From: Microbacterium sp.
Lineage (GTDB): Bacteria > Actinomycetota > Actinomycetes > Actinomycetales > Microbacteriaceae
Length of the DNA: 33,071 nt
Direction of reading: 5' to 3'
Assembly: GCA_002703245.1 (NCBI GenBank)
Contig: NZTV01000034.1
Coordinates: 1 to 33,071 of the forward strand
A program made the translations under genes and the position numbers. Under the pieces are notes generated by a model that ran no database searches, had not been told where the DNA came from, and saw only the letters and a program-made list of their open reading frames with translations. Shown in pieces: positions 7,220-15,631 of the stretch. Numbering within the stretch: the first letter of the stretch is position 1; every line of letters begins with the position of its first letter.

Positions 7220-8053
7220 TCACAGGGCCGCGACGACCCGCGCGAGCAGGTCGCTGATCACGGGCTCCGCTTCGCGCCCGGCCTCGATGACTTCGGCGTG
7301 GCTCAACGGAGTGGTCTGGATGCCGGCGGCCATGTTGGTGATCAGGGAGAACCCGAGCACCTCCATTCCCGCCTGGCGGGCCGCGATGGCCTCCAGAGCC
7401 GTGGACATGCCGACGATGTGGCCGCCGAACGTCTTGGCCATCTGCACCTCGGCGGGCGTCTCGTACTGAGGCCCGCGGAACTGGCAGTACACGCCTTCGT
7501 CGAGGGTCGGGTCGATGCGGCGTGCGAGGTCGCGAAGGCGCATCGAGTAGAGATCGGTGAGGTCGACGAAGGTCGCGCCTTCGAGGGGGGAGGCTCCGGT
7601 GAGGTTGATGTGGTCGCTGATGAGCACGGGCTGACCCGGCTTCCAGGTGTGCCGGATGCCGCCGGCGCCGTTGGTGAGCACCATCGTCTTCGCGCCGGTC
7701 GCGGCGGCGGTGCGCACGCTGTGGACGACCCGACGGGGGCCGTGTCCCTCGTAGAAGTGGGTGCGGGCGCCGATGACCAGCACGCGGCGGCCGTCGGGGG
7801 TGAGGATGCTGCGAAGGGTGCCGACGTGACCTTCGAGCGCCGGTTTGCTGAACCCGGTGACCTCGGTGGCGGGGATGGTCGCCGTGGTCTCGCCGATCAG
7901 GTCGGCGGCCTTGCCCCATCCACTTCCGAGGGTGAGGGCGATGTCGTGCGACTCCGCCCCGGTGAGGCGGGCGATGTCGGCTGCGGCGGCCGCGGCGACC
8001 TCGAACGGGTCGGTGTTCGGGTCGTCGAGCGGGTTGAGGGACGCGTCGTGCAT
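7220..8053 (-). CDS. Purine nucleoside phosphorylase (trimeric, PNP class)
   Basis: Cytoplasmic purine-salvage enzyme that splits purine (deoxy)nucleosides with phosphate into base and (deoxy)ribose 1-phosphate. The 277-residue length fits the low-molecular-mass trimeric class. Visible motifs are the phosphate-binding LTLGSGWG near the N-terminus, RTHFYEGHG, TNGAGGI, FRGPQYETPAEV, VGMSTALEAIAAR and SLITNMAAGIQ. The ATG at 8053 is preceded by TAGAGT ending six bases upstream, so the message is probably leaderless. The gene is divergent from the LpdA-like gene (82-bp gap). A phospho-sugar mutase downstream makes sense because PNP releases a pentose 1-phosphate, which some such mutases can isomerise. 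Confidence 0.94.
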   Translation of the reverse strand: MHDASLNPLDDPNTDPFEVAAAAAADIARLTGAESHDIALTLGSGWGKAADLIGETTATIPATEVTGFSKPALEGHVGTLRSILTPDGRRVLVIGARTHFYEGHGPRRVVHSVRTAAATGAKTMVLTNGAGGIRHTWKPGQPVLISDHINLTGASPLEGATFVDLTDLYSMRLRDLARRIDPTLDEGVYCQFRGPQYETPAEVQMAKTFGGHIVGMSTALEAIAARQAGMEVLGFSLITNMAAGIQTTPLSHAEVIEAGREAEPVISDLLARVVAAL

Positions 8054-8059
8054 GACCCC

Positions 8060-8065
8060 ACTCTA
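8060..8065 (-). promoter_or_regulatory. -10 element, PNP gene (leaderless start predicted)
   Basis: Minus-strand TAGAGT, then six bases (GGGGTC), then the ATG. This spacing puts the transcription start at the start codon. Confidence 0.55.
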
Positions 8066-8123
8066 GGAACGCGAGACCCTCGCCGCCAGGAAGGATGCGT
8101 TCGTGGCGCGTCCTCCGGACTGG

Positions 8124-8129
8124 AACAAT
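8124..8129 (+). promoter_or_regulatory. -10-like element, lpdA-type gene
   Basis: AACAAT followed by six bases (GGGGGC) and the ATG. It lacks the first T of TANNNT but keeps the same spacing as its neighbours. The GGGGGC could instead serve as a weak ribosome site. Confidence 0.35.
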
Positions 8130-8135
8130 GGGGGC

Positions 8136-9587
8136 ATGTCGTCGTTGAGCTTCGAGCAGACACAGAGCGTCGCGATCATCGGGGGTGGCCCCGGTGGCTA
8201 TGAGGCGGCCCTGTCGGCCGCGCAGCTCGGTGCGGATGTGACCCTTGTCGAGCGGGCCGGTGTGGGCGGTTCGGCGGTGATCACCGATGTGGTGCCGTCG
8301 AAGTCCCTCATCGCCACGGCAGACGCGGCCGTGGCGATCTCCGAGGCCGGCGACCTCGGTGTGCAGCTGTTCGCCAGGGGCGCCGAGGGCAAGCCGTTGA
8401 AGCCGGAGATCGCGATCAATCTCGCGGCGGTCAACAAGCGGCTGCTGTCTCTCGCGCGTCAGCAGTCCGACGACATGCGTCAGCAGCTCGCGGACGCCGG
8501 CGTGCGCATCATCAACGGCCACGGGCGGCTCGAAGGCGATTCGGCCGTCGTCGTGTCCACCGGTCCGGGAGGCACCGATTTCGACCGGATCGAGGCCGAC
8601 ACGCTGGTGGTCTCCGTGGGCGCCTCGCCGCGGGAGTTGCCCACTGCCCGTCCGGACGGCAAGCGCATCCTGACCTGGACGCAGCTCTACGACATGAAGG
8701 TTCTTCCCGAGCACCTCATCGTGGTCGGTTCGGGTGTCACCGGTGCCGAGTTCGCTTCGGCCTACATGAACCTCGGCTCGCAGGTGACGCTGGTGTCCTC
8801 CCGTGACCAGGTGCTTCCCGGGGAGGATCAGGATGCGGCGGCCGTTCTCGAGAAGGTCTTCAAGCGCGGGGGCATGACGGTTTTGTCGAAGTCGCGCGCC
8901 GATACGGTCGAGAACACCGGAGACGGTGTGACCGTCTCCCTTGCGGACGGGCGGGTCATCGAGGGCAGCCACTGCCTGATGGCGGTGGGGTCGATCCCCA
9001 ACACGAAGGACATCGGCCTCGAGGAGGCCGGCGTGCAGATGACGGCTTCGGGCCACATCCGTGTCAACCGTGTCGCGCGCACCTCCGTGCCCAATATCTA
9101 CGCCGCCGGTGACTGCACCACGTTCGTGCCTCTCGCGTCGGTGGCCTCGATGCAGGGGCGACAGGCGGTGTTCCACGCCCTCGGCGATGTGGTGATCCCG
9201 CTCGAGCAGCGCCGGATCACCGCGAACATCTTCACCGCGCCGGAGATCGCGACCATCGGGTATTCCGAGCAGGACATCGCCGACGGCGCCATCAACGGGA
9301 TCGTCCACAAGCTCCCGCTCGCGGCGAACCCGCGGGCGAAGATGCAGCGCATCCGGGACGGTTTCGTGAAGATCATCGCGCGCCAGGGCAGTGGCACCGT
9401 CATCGGCGGTGTGATCGTCGCCCCCAAGGCGTCGGAGCTGATCTATCCGCTGGCGATCGCCGTCGAGCGTCGCCTGACCGTCGACCAGGTCTCCCGGGTC
9501 TTCGCGGTGTACCCGTCGCTGTCGACGAGCATCACCGACGCCACGCGCGCGATGCACATCGTCGACCACGGCGAAGACGACGACTGA
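8136..9587 (+). CDS. lpdA: LpdA-type NAD(P)H quinone dehydrogenase (disulfide-less flavoprotein of the lipoamide dehydrogenase family)
   Basis: A 483-residue FAD flavoprotein of the pyridine nucleotide-disulfide oxidoreductase fold. The FAD motif IIGGGPGGYEAALSA is at the N-terminus, the NAD(P)-binding loop VVGSGVTGAEFASAY is central, the second FAD motif NIYAAGDCT follows, then the dimerisation domain. The usual redox disulfide CxxxxC is absent: where GGTCLNVGCIPSK is normal this protein has GGSAVITDVVPSKS with no cysteine. The C-terminal HxxxxE motif is also replaced (YPSLSTSITDA). This matches what is known of mycobacterial LpdA (Rv3303c), which reduces quinones rather than lipoamide. The ATG at 8136 fits the N-terminus; an upstream GTG at 8103 is less likely. 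Confidence 0.9.
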   Translation: MSSLSFEQTQSVAIIGGGPGGYEAALSAAQLGADVTLVERAGVGGSAVITDVVPSKSLIATADAAVAISEAGDLGVQLFARGAEGKPLKPEIAINLAAVNKRLLSLARQQSDDMRQQLADAGVRIINGHGRLEGDSAVVVSTGPGGTDFDRIEADTLVVSVGASPRELPTARPDGKRILTWTQLYDMKVLPEHLIVVGSGVTGAEFASAYMNLGSQVTLVSSRDQVLPGEDQDAAAVLEKVFKRGGMTVLSKSRADTVENTGDGVTVSLADGRVIEGSHCLMAVGSIPNTKDIGLEEAGVQMTASGHIRVNRVARTSVPNIYAAGDCTTFVPLASVASMQGRQAVFHALGDVVIPLEQRRITANIFTAPEIATIGYSEQDIADGAINGIVHKLPLAANPRAKMQRIRDGFVKIIARQGSGTVIGGVIVAPKASELIYPLAIAVERRLTVDQVSRVFAVYPSLSTSITDATRAMHIVDHGEDDD

Positions 9588-9622
9588 CGCGTCCACGCGA
9601 TCCTCGATGTCGGAGATCCGGT

Positions 9623-9661
9623 CCGAGGTCGGAGGATGCCGGGCGGATCCTCCGACCTCGG
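9623..9661. terminator. Bidirectional terminator-like hairpin between convergent genes
   Basis: CCGAGGTCGGAGGAT (9623-9637) and ATCCTCCGACCTCGG (9647-9661) form a perfect 15-bp stem with a 9-nt loop. It is midway between the convergent stop codons of the LpdA-type and carboxylase genes. A further partial copy, GATCCTCCGACTTCG, follows at about 9665-9679, and the palindrome CCCCGCGGGG is at 9693-9702. No T tract is present on either strand. Confidence 0.7.
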
Positions 9662-9717
9662 CGTGATCCTCCGACTTCGCGCGTCGGCGGTGCCCCGCGG
9701 GGCGGATGCGCGGGCGG

Positions 9718-11487
9718 TCAGGCGATGGTCATCAGCTGGTGGCCGGCGGACACGGTCGTGCCCGGGGCGGCGTTGAGCGTGCCGATGACACCGTCCTTGT
9801 GGGCCTGGATGGGCTGTTCCATCTTCATCGCCTCGAGGACGACGATCAGGTCGCCCTTGACGACCTCCTGCCCCTCGGCGACGGCGACCTTGACGATGGT
9901 GGCCTGCATGGGTGCCTTCACGGCGTCGCCGCTGGCGCCTCCACCGGAGACCGCGGCGGCGTGGGAGCGGCGCGAGGGAGGGGCGACGGCGGGACGGCCG
10001 GTCTGTGGTGCCGACGAGACCACGCGGTCGGGCAGGCTCACCTCGAGACGTTTGCCGCCGACCTCGACGACCACGGTGTGGCGTCCCTCTTCGGGCTGCG
10101 GAGAGTCCAGCTCGCCGTCCCAGGCGGGGATGTCGTTGATGAACTCGGTCTCGATCCACCGGGTGAACACGCCGAACCGGCCGTCCTCGGCGGTGAACGC
10201 GGGATCGCGGACGACCTTGCGGTGGAAGGGTAGGACGGTGGGCATGCCGGCGACTTCGAACTCGTCGAGGGCACGGCGTGAGCGCTCGAGCGCCTCGGCC
10301 CGGTCGCGGCCGGTCACGATGATCTTGCCCAGCAGCGAGTCGAACGCACCCGATACGGCGTCGCCGGCGGTGACGCCGGAGTCGAGGCGGATGCCGGGGC
10401 CACCGAACGTCTTGAACACGTGGATGGGGCCGGGTTGCGGCAAGAAGCCTCGGCCCGGGTCTTCGCCGTTGACGCGGAACTCGATGGAGTGGCCGACGGG
10501 GGCCGGGTCGTCGTATCCGATCTCTTCGCCCTCGGCGAGACGGAACTGCTCGCGCACGAGGTCGATACCGGTGACCTCCTCCGAGACGGGGTGTTCGACC
10601 TGGAGTCGGGTGTTGACCTCGAGGAACGAGATCGTGCCGTCGGCGCCGATGAGGAACTCGCACGTGCCGGCACCGAGGTAGCCGACCTCGCGGAGGATCT
10701 TTTTCGAGGCGTCGTAGAGGATGCCGTTCTGTTCCTCGGTGAGGAACGGTGCGGGCGCTTCCTCCACCAGCTTCTGGTGGCGGCGTTGCAGCGAGCAGTC
10801 TCGTGTGGAGACGACGACGACGTTGCCGGCGGCGTCGGCCAAGCACTGGGTCTCGACGTGGCGGGGCTTGTCGAGGTATTTCTCGACGAAGCACTCACCG
10901 CGCCCGAACGCGGCGATCGCCTCGCGCGTGGCCGATTCGAACAGCTCGGCGACCTCGTCGAATTCGCGGGCGACCTTGAGCCCGCGCCCGCCGCCGCCGT
11001 AGGCGGCCTTGATGGCGATGGGCAGGCCGTGCTCACGGGCGAAGTCGACCACCTGGTCGGCGCCGTCGACGGGGCCGGGGGTGCCCGGGGCCAGCGGCGC
11101 ACCGACCTTCTCGGCGACGTGGCGCGCGGTGACCTTGTCGCCGAGGGCCTCGATCGCCTCGGGGGAGGGGCCGATCCAGATCAGACCGGCTCCGATGACG
11201 GCGCGCGCGAACTCGGCGTTCTCGGCGAGGAAGCCGTAGCCGGGGTGCACGGCGTCGGCGCCGGAGCGGCGCGCGACGGAGAGGATCTTCTCGATCGAGA
11301 GGTAGGTCTCTGCGCTGGTCGACCCGTCGAGGGCGTACGCCTCGTCGGCGAGACGCGCGTGCAACGCATCACGGTCTTGGTCGGCGTAGACGGCGACGGA
11401 GGATTTCCCGGCGTCACGCGCGGCTCGGATGACACGGACGGCGATCTCGCCGCGGTTCGCGATGAGGACCTTGGCGATGCGGGGCAT
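9718..11487 (-). CDS. Acyl-CoA carboxylase alpha subunit (biotin carboxylase fused to biotin carboxyl carrier protein)
   Basis: A 589-residue cytoplasmic enzyme. The biotin carboxylase part starts [20 protein letters not shown], has the [18 protein letters not shown] motif, the ATP-grasp glycine loop [13 protein letters not shown] and the catalytic region [14 protein letters not shown]. The C-terminal biotinyl domain has EAMKMEQP, with the biotinylated lysine at Lys555. It corresponds to the actinobacterial AccA3 type that works with beta (AccD) and epsilon (AccE) subunits, both at 17312-19149; the biotin ligase is at 19313. The ATG at 11487 is preceded by TAGGCT ending seven bases upstream and by no ribosome site, so it is probably leaderless. 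Substrate (acetyl- or propionyl-CoA) depends on the beta subunit. Confidence 0.95.
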   Translation of the reverse strand: MPRIAKVLIANRGEIAVRVIRAARDAGKSSVAVYADQDRDALHARLADEAYALDGSTSAETYLSIEKILSVARRSGADAVHPGYGFLAENAEFARAVIGAGLIWIGPSPEAIEALGDKVTARHVAEKVGAPLAPGTPGPVDGADQVVDFAREHGLPIAIKAAYGGGGRGLKVAREFDEVAELFESATREAIAAFGRGECFVEKYLDKPRHVETQCLADAAGNVVVVSTRDCSLQRRHQKLVEEAPAPFLTEEQNGILYDASKKILREVGYLGAGTCEFLIGADGTISFLEVNTRLQVEHPVSEEVTGIDLVREQFRLAEGEEIGYDDPAPVGHSIEFRVNGEDPGRGFLPQPGPIHVFKTFGGPGIRLDSGVTAGDAVSGAFDSLLGKIIVTGRDRAEALERSRRALDEFEVAGMPTVLPFHRKVVRDPAFTAEDGRFGVFTRWIETEFINDIPAWDGELDSPQPEEGRHTVVVEVGGKRLEVSLPDRVVSSAPQTGRPAVAPPSRRSHAAAVSGGGASGDAVKAPMQATIVKVAVAEGQEVVKGDLIVVLEAMKMEQPIQAHKDGVIGTLNAAPGTTVSAGHQLMTIA

Positions 11488-11494
11488 GGATTTC

Positions 11495-11500
11495 AGCCTA
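11495..11500 (-). promoter_or_regulatory. -10 element, carboxylase alpha gene (leaderless start predicted)
   Basis: Minus-strand TAGGCT, then seven bases (GAAATCC), then the ATG. Further upstream CCACG and CGTGG (plus 11542-11557) form a small dyad of unknown meaning. Confidence 0.55.
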
Positions 11501-11608
11501 CCTACGGGACGGGTGGTCGTTTTGACTGGTTCGTACAAAACCCACGGAGAAACGTGGTCTTCCAAGTACAACGCCCGCTGTGGGGGTCTCTGGCCAGGAT
11601 GGGTGGTC

Positions 11609-12262
11609 TCACGCGGTGGGGGTGCTCCACAGCGACGGCCAGTCGACCCCGAGCTCGCGCACGAGGTTCCGCAAGGTCGACAGGGACATGCCGACGACGG
11701 TCGACGGGTCTCCTTCGACACGCGTGATGAACGGGCCGCCGAGGCTGTCGACGGTGAACGCACCGGCGACCAGCAGTGGCTCGCCGGTGGCCACATAGGC
11801 GTCGATCTCGGCGTCGGTGACGTCGTCGGCGAAGGTGACGGATGCCTCGGCCACGGCGTGCGCCTCCCGGGCGTGTCGGCCGGGGGTCAGGCGGAACACC
11901 GCGTGGCCGGAGTGCAGCACGCCGGTGCGGCCGCGCATCCCGTGCCATCTCGCCGTCGCGTTGTCCGCGGTGTGCGGTTTGCCGAGGATCTCGCCGTCGA
12001 GTTCGAACATGGAGTCGCCGCCGATGACGATGCCATCGAAGTCGGGCTGTTCATCGGCGATCCTCGCGGCGACATCCGCCGCCTTCCTCCGGGCGAGGAG
12101 GAGCACGTGTTCGTCGGGAGAGAGGGTGCGTCCTTCGCCGGATTCCACGGCGGCGATCACCGCCTCCTCGTCGACGTCGGGCGCGGCGGCCTCGGGGGAG
12201 ATCCCCGCCTGGCGCAGCAGCATCAGACGGGCGGGCGATGTCGAAGCGAGGCACACGCGCAT
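11609..12262 (-). CDS. Maf/Ham1-type nucleoside triphosphate pyrophosphatase
   Basis: A 217-residue cytoplasmic house-cleaning enzyme of the Maf family, which hydrolyses non-canonical or modified nucleoside triphosphates to monophosphates. The N-terminal substrate-binding motif [16 protein letters not shown] is typical (the usual form is LASxSPRR). The central [19 protein letters not shown] carries the conserved acidic residue, followed by the HAVFRLTPG strand and [23 protein letters not shown] at 12262 has TATCGT ending six bases upstream. It lies beyond the carboxylase alpha gene's start, with its stop 121 bp away and on the same strand. The maf-accA neighbourhood recurs in other actinobacteria. 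Confidence 0.93.
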   Translation of the reverse strand: MRVCLASTSPARLMLLRQAGISPEAAAPDVDEEAVIAAVESGEGRTLSPDEHVLLLARRKAADVAARIADEQPDFDGIVIGGDSMFELDGEILGKPHTADNATARWHGMRGRTGVLHSGHAVFRLTPGRHAREAHAVAEASVTFADDVTDAEIDAYVATGEPLLVAGAFTVDSLGGPFITRVEGDPSTVVGMSLSTLRNLVRELGVDWPSLWSTPTA

Positions 12263-12268
12263 CCCCCG

Positions 12269-12274
12269 ACGATA
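12269..12274 (-). promoter_or_regulatory. -10 element, maf gene (leaderless start predicted)
   Basis: Minus-strand TATCGT, six bases (CGGGGG), then ATG. Confidence 0.5.
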
Positions 12275-12281
12275 GCTGTGA

Positions 12282-12287
12282 CAGGCT
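12282..12287 (+). promoter_or_regulatory. -10-like element, TRAM methyltransferase gene
   Basis: CAGGCT, six bases (CGAGTC), then ATG. It lacks the first T, but spacing agrees with the neighbouring genes and there is no ribosome site. The divergent maf promoter is only 8 bp away, so the two start regions must interact sterically. Confidence 0.35.
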
Positions 12288-12293
12288 CGAGTC

Positions 12294-13583
12294 ATGGACG
12301 TGGGCAGCATCATCGACCTCGACATCACGGGCGTCGCCCATGGCGGGGTGTTCGTCGCCCGCCATGAGGGGCGGGTGGTGTTCGTCCCGGATGCCATCCC
12401 GGGTGAACGGGTGCGGGCGCGCCTGACCGACACGTCCAAGAAGTCCTTCTGGCGCGCGGAGACGCTCGACGTGCTCGATGCCGCGCCGACGCGTCGGCCG
12501 CACGTGTGGGCCCCCGCCGACATCGACGTCCCGCCGGAGCGTCGCCCGGGCGGGGCGGACTTCGGTCACATCGATCTGGCCGCCCAGCGGGAGCTCAAGC
12601 TCGATGTCGTCCGCGACGCGCTGGCCCGCATCGGCCGTCTCGAGGTGCCCGCGACCATCTCGTCGGCGACGGCACAGCGCGACACCGACGGTTCCGTCCT
12701 CGCCGAGGAGACGGTCGACGGCACCGGATGGCGCACCCGCCTCAGCTTCCACGTGGACGACGCCGGGGTCGTGGGGCCGTTCGCGCAGCGGAGTCATCGG
12801 GTGGTCCCGGTCGAGTCCATGCCGCTGGCGACGCCCGCGGTGGAGCGAGCCGTGGCGTCCCTCGGCGCGGGCCGCCCAGGACGCATCGATCTCGTGCAGG
12901 CCGCCGACGGTGCCGTGCGCGTCCTTCCCCGGCCCGCGGGTGAGCGACCCGATCCCGCCGTGCGAGAGGTTGTGGTCGAGCATGCCGCGGGGCGGTCGTT
13001 CCGGGTGGATGCGGGCGGATTCTGGCAGGTGCATCGGCTGGCCGCGCACACGCTCACCGATGCCGTCGCCCGACGCCTCGTCGACGCGGCGGTCGACGGC
13101 CTCGCGGTCGACCCCGACGGTTGGCATCTCGACCTCTACGGCGGTGTCGGCTTGTTCGCCGCCACGCTCGGCGATCTCGGCGGCGGCTCGACCCGTGTCA
13201 CGTCGGTGGAGTCTGATGTGCGTGCCACCGATCACGCCGGTCGGAACCTCGCGGAGTGGGTCGGTGCGCGGGCCGAGACGGCCCGCGTGGACCGGTGGAT
13301 CTCGGCGCTTCGCGCCTCCGCGTCCGCCTCCCAGCGGGCACGACTGGCGCGCGGGGTCGTGCTGCTGGACCCCCCTCGGGCGGGTGCGGGGCGTCAGGTG
13401 GTGGAGGACGTCGCCGCGCTCGATCCGCGGACCGTTGTGTACGTCGCGTGCGACCCGGTCGCGCTCGCGCGCGACCTCGGGACGTTCCGGGAGGCCGGCT
13501 ACCTCACCGATCGCGTGGACGCCTTCGACCTGTTTCCGAACTCACATCACGTCGAAGCCGTCGCGGTCCTCCGTCGAGGCTGA
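12294..13583 (+). CDS. TRAM-domain class I SAM-dependent RNA methyltransferase (TrmA/RlmD-like)
   Basis: A 429-residue cytoplasmic enzyme predicted to methylate uridine C5 in tRNA or rRNA. The N-terminal TRAM RNA-binding domain (about 1-60) shows DLDITGVAHGGVFVARHEGRVVFVPDAIPGE. The C-terminal methyltransferase has the SAM loop DLYGGVGLFAATLGDLGGG, the LLDPPRAGAG motif and VYVACDPVALARDL, whose cysteine sits where the catalytic nucleophile lies in TrmA-type enzymes. Unlike E. coli RlmD, I see no four-cysteine iron-sulfur cluster near the N-terminus, as is usual for actinobacterial TRAM proteins. The RNA target is not predictable. Divergent from maf; the signalling triad follows after a 111-bp gap. 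Confidence 0.88.
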   Translation: MDVGSIIDLDITGVAHGGVFVARHEGRVVFVPDAIPGERVRARLTDTSKKSFWRAETLDVLDAAPTRRPHVWAPADIDVPPERRPGGADFGHIDLAAQRELKLDVVRDALARIGRLEVPATISSATAQRDTDGSVLAEETVDGTGWRTRLSFHVDDAGVVGPFAQRSHRVVPVESMPLATPAVERAVASLGAGRPGRIDLVQAADGAVRVLPRPAGERPDPAVREVVVEHAAGRSFRVDAGGFWQVHRLAAHTLTDAVARRLVDAAVDGLAVDPDGWHLDLYGGVGLFAATLGDLGGGSTRVTSVESDVRATDHAGRNLAEWVGARAETARVDRWISALRASASASQRARLARGVVLLDPPRAGAGRQVVEDVAALDPRTVVYVACDPVALARDLGTFREAGYLTDRVDAFDLFPNSHHVEAVAVLRRG

Positions 13584-13682
13584 ACCGCGTGTCGCCGCCA
13601 CGGTCGGCGATCGGAGAATCCGGATGCGCGCACGATCGGTGGATATGCGCGCCGGCAGCCCGTCATGGAGCGTTCTCACAGG

Positions 13683-13688
13683 TAAGGT
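13683..13688 (+). promoter_or_regulatory. -10 element, response regulator operon
   Basis: TAAGGT, six bases (GATCGC), then ATG at 13695. AAGGTGA in the same place could act as a ribosome site, so leaderless initiation is less certain here. Confidence 0.4.
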
Positions 13689-13694
13689 GATCGC

Positions 13695-14363
13695 ATGACA
13701 CGGGTGGCCCTCATCGACGACCACGAGTCGGTGCGACTCGGTCTCGAAGCGGGTTGCGCGCGAGAGGGCTCGGCGAGCGTCGTCTTCTCGGGGAGCACCG
13801 TCACCGAGTACCTCTCGTGGCGGCGGTCCCGGCAGGTGCCTCCCGTGGATGTGGTGGTCCTCGACCTCACCCTGGGCGATGGGGCGACGGTCACCGAGAA
13901 CGTGACGCGTCTGGTGGGGGATGGCTCGAGCGTGATCATCCACAGCGTCGCGGACCGACCCGCATCCGTCCGCGAGGCGTTGGCCGCGGGGGCCGCCGGA
14001 ATCGTGTCGAAGACCTCGCGTATCGATGACGTTCTGCACGCGGTCTCGAGCGTCGCGCAGGGCGAGCCGCTCAACAACGTCGAATGGGCCAGCGCGGTCG
14101 AGGGGGATCGGGAGTTCGCCGATGCGCAACTGTCCGCACGGGAGCGCGACGTGTTGCGACTGTACGCTGCGGGTCTGCCGCTGAAGGTCGTCGCCGAGCG
14201 TCTCGGCGTCGCCTATTCGACGGCGAAGGAGAACATCACCCGCGTGCGCACGAAGTACGTGGAGGTGGGGCGCCCGGCGCCCACCAAGATCGATCTGCTC
14301 CACCGCGCGGTCGAGGACGGGCTCCTCGATCGACATCGCACCGATCCCGAGCGCACACGATGA
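13695..14363 (+). CDS. NarL/LuxR-family response regulator
   Basis: A 222-residue two-component response regulator. The receiver domain (about 1-120) has the acidic pair Asp8-Asp9 (ALIDDHESVRLG), phosphoacceptor Asp57 (VVVLDLTLGDG), the switch Ser84 (IIHSVADRP) and Lys106 (GIVSKTS). The LuxR-type helix-turn-helix runs about 143-205 (LSARERDVLRLYAAGLPLKV, then YSTAKENITRVRTKYVEVGR). The region after the recognition helix is longer and more basic than in NarL itself. The stop codon overlaps the kinase start (ATGA), so the two are coupled and almost certainly partners. All phosphorylation residues are intact. Regulon unknown. Confidence 0.92.
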   Translation: MTRVALIDDHESVRLGLEAGCAREGSASVVFSGSTVTEYLSWRRSRQVPPVDVVVLDLTLGDGATVTENVTRLVGDGSSVIIHSVADRPASVREALAAGAAGIVSKTSRIDDVLHAVSSVAQGEPLNNVEWASAVEGDREFADAQLSARERDVLRLYAAGLPLKVVAERLGVAYSTAKENITRVRTKYVEVGRPAPTKIDLLHRAVEDGLLDRHRTDPERTR

Positions 14364-15631
14364 GCTCGCCCGGCCCCCGCTCCGATTCCCCGGCCGCCGT
14401 CGACGAGGCATGGGGCAGGCTGCCACGCCTGCGCGGAGCCGAGCCGGACCTGGGTTCGTTCACGCGCCACCGCATCGAACGGGTGCTCCAGATTGCCATC
14501 GCGCTGGGGTCGGTCTTCCTCGGTCTGCAGGGTCTGCTCACCGCGATCGGGACGCTGGCGACGGGGACCGCCGCGCAGAACGCGTTGGTCGTCGTCACCT
14601 TCGGCAGCCTCACCGCGATGCTCGTCGCCTGTGTTCTCGGCCGTGGCGTGCGGGTCACCGCGGGCGTGTTCATCGGGGTCTTCGCGGTCGTGCTGGTCGT
14701 CTTCCCGATCGTCAACGTCGGCCTGTACACGTCGCCGACCGACCAGCCGTGGATCTGGTTCCTCATCAACGTCGCCACGGTCGCGAGCGTCCTGGTCCTC
14801 CCGCTGCCGGCGCAGATCGCCTGGACCGTTCTCGCGCCGTTGATGTTCGGGGCCATCCGCCTCATCGGCGGCGCATTCGATCCCTCGTTCTGGCTGTCGC
14901 TCGCGCTCGACGTGTCGTTCGCGCTCATCCTCGGCGGGGTCCTGATCACCCTCGGCTGGCTCCTGCGCTCGATCGCGACGAACGTCGACGAGACCCGCGC
15001 GCGTGCGGTCGACCTGTACGCACGAGCCGCGGCGGCCGATGCGGCGGAGGACGAGCGTGTCGCCGTCGCGGCACTCATGCACGACAGTGTGCTGGCGGCG
15101 CTGATCGCGGCGGAACGGGCCGACACGCCGCGCGAGCAGGCGCTCGCCGTCTCGATGGCCCGCGAGGCGCTCACCCGCCTGGCCAACACCGACCGCGACG
15201 CGAGTGAGGGAAGCGACGCGGCTCGCACGCCCGACAGCATCGCCGACGAGATCGAGGCGGGCTCCCGCGAGATGGGCGCCGACCTGACCGTGCGGCGACG
15301 TGTCGCCGAAGACGTCGGTGACGTGCCCGGTCGGGTCGCCCGCTCGGTCGTCCTGGCTGCGACGCAGGCGGTGCTCAACTCGCTCCAGCATGCCGCGGCC
15401 GCGGGCCTGGAGGTGTCGCTCGAGGCATCAGGTGACCCCGCGACGGTCGTGGTGGAGATCGTCGACGACGGAGACGGCTTCGATGTCGGCGCCGTGCCGG
15501 ATGACCGGCTCGGCATCCGCGCGTCGATCATCGCGCGCATGGCCGCCGTCAGCGGGACCGGCATCGTCAGCTCCGGGGCGGATGGCACGCGGGTGCATCT
15601 GGAGTGGGCGGGGGCGGGTGCGGCCTCATGA
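14360..15631 (+). CDS. Membrane sensor histidine kinase (HisKA_3/NarL-partner type)
   Basis: A 423-residue membrane kinase. After a 40-residue cytoplasmic head, about six hydrophobic helices lie between residues 43 and 205 with no sizeable extracellular sensor domain, so it probably senses within the membrane. The phosphoacceptor His241 lies in ALMHDSVLAALI, which differs from the usual ELHDxxxxxL by replacing the acidic residue before His with Met. The ATPase domain has Asn340 in VLNSLQHA, DDGDGFD at 369-375 and RLGIRASIIARM, so it should bind ATP. It overlaps the response regulator upstream and the membrane protein downstream, each by ATGA. Known relatives with such architecture respond to envelope stress or antibiotics; the signal here is unknown. 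Confidence 0.88.
   Translation: MSSPGPRSDSPAAVDEAWGRLPRLRGAEPDLGSFTRHRIERVLQIAIALGSVFLGLQGLLTAIGTLATGTAAQNALVVVTFGSLTAMLVACVLGRGVRVTAGVFIGVFAVVLVVFPIVNVGLYTSPTDQPWIWFLINVATVASVLVLPLPAQIAWTVLAPLMFGAIRLIGGAFDPSFWLSLALDVSFALILGGVLITLGWLLRSIATNVDETRARAVDLYARAAAADAAEDERVAVAALMHDSVLAALIAAERADTPREQALAVSMAREALTRLANTDRDASEGSDAARTPDSIADEIEAGSREMGADLTVRRRVAEDVGDVPGRVARSVVLAATQAVLNSLQHAAAAGLEVSLEASGDPATVVVEIVDDGDGFDVGAVPDDRLGIRASIIARMAAVSGTGIVSSGADGTRVHLEWAGAGAAS

Noticed and set aside
5445..9596. A very long minus-strand open frame of about 1,380 codons across phosphomannomutase, PNP and the lpdA-type gene
   Set aside because: Only its C-terminal 577 codons match a protein family. The rest is the antisense of the lpdA-type gene and an off-frame reading of PNP, an effect of high GC content.
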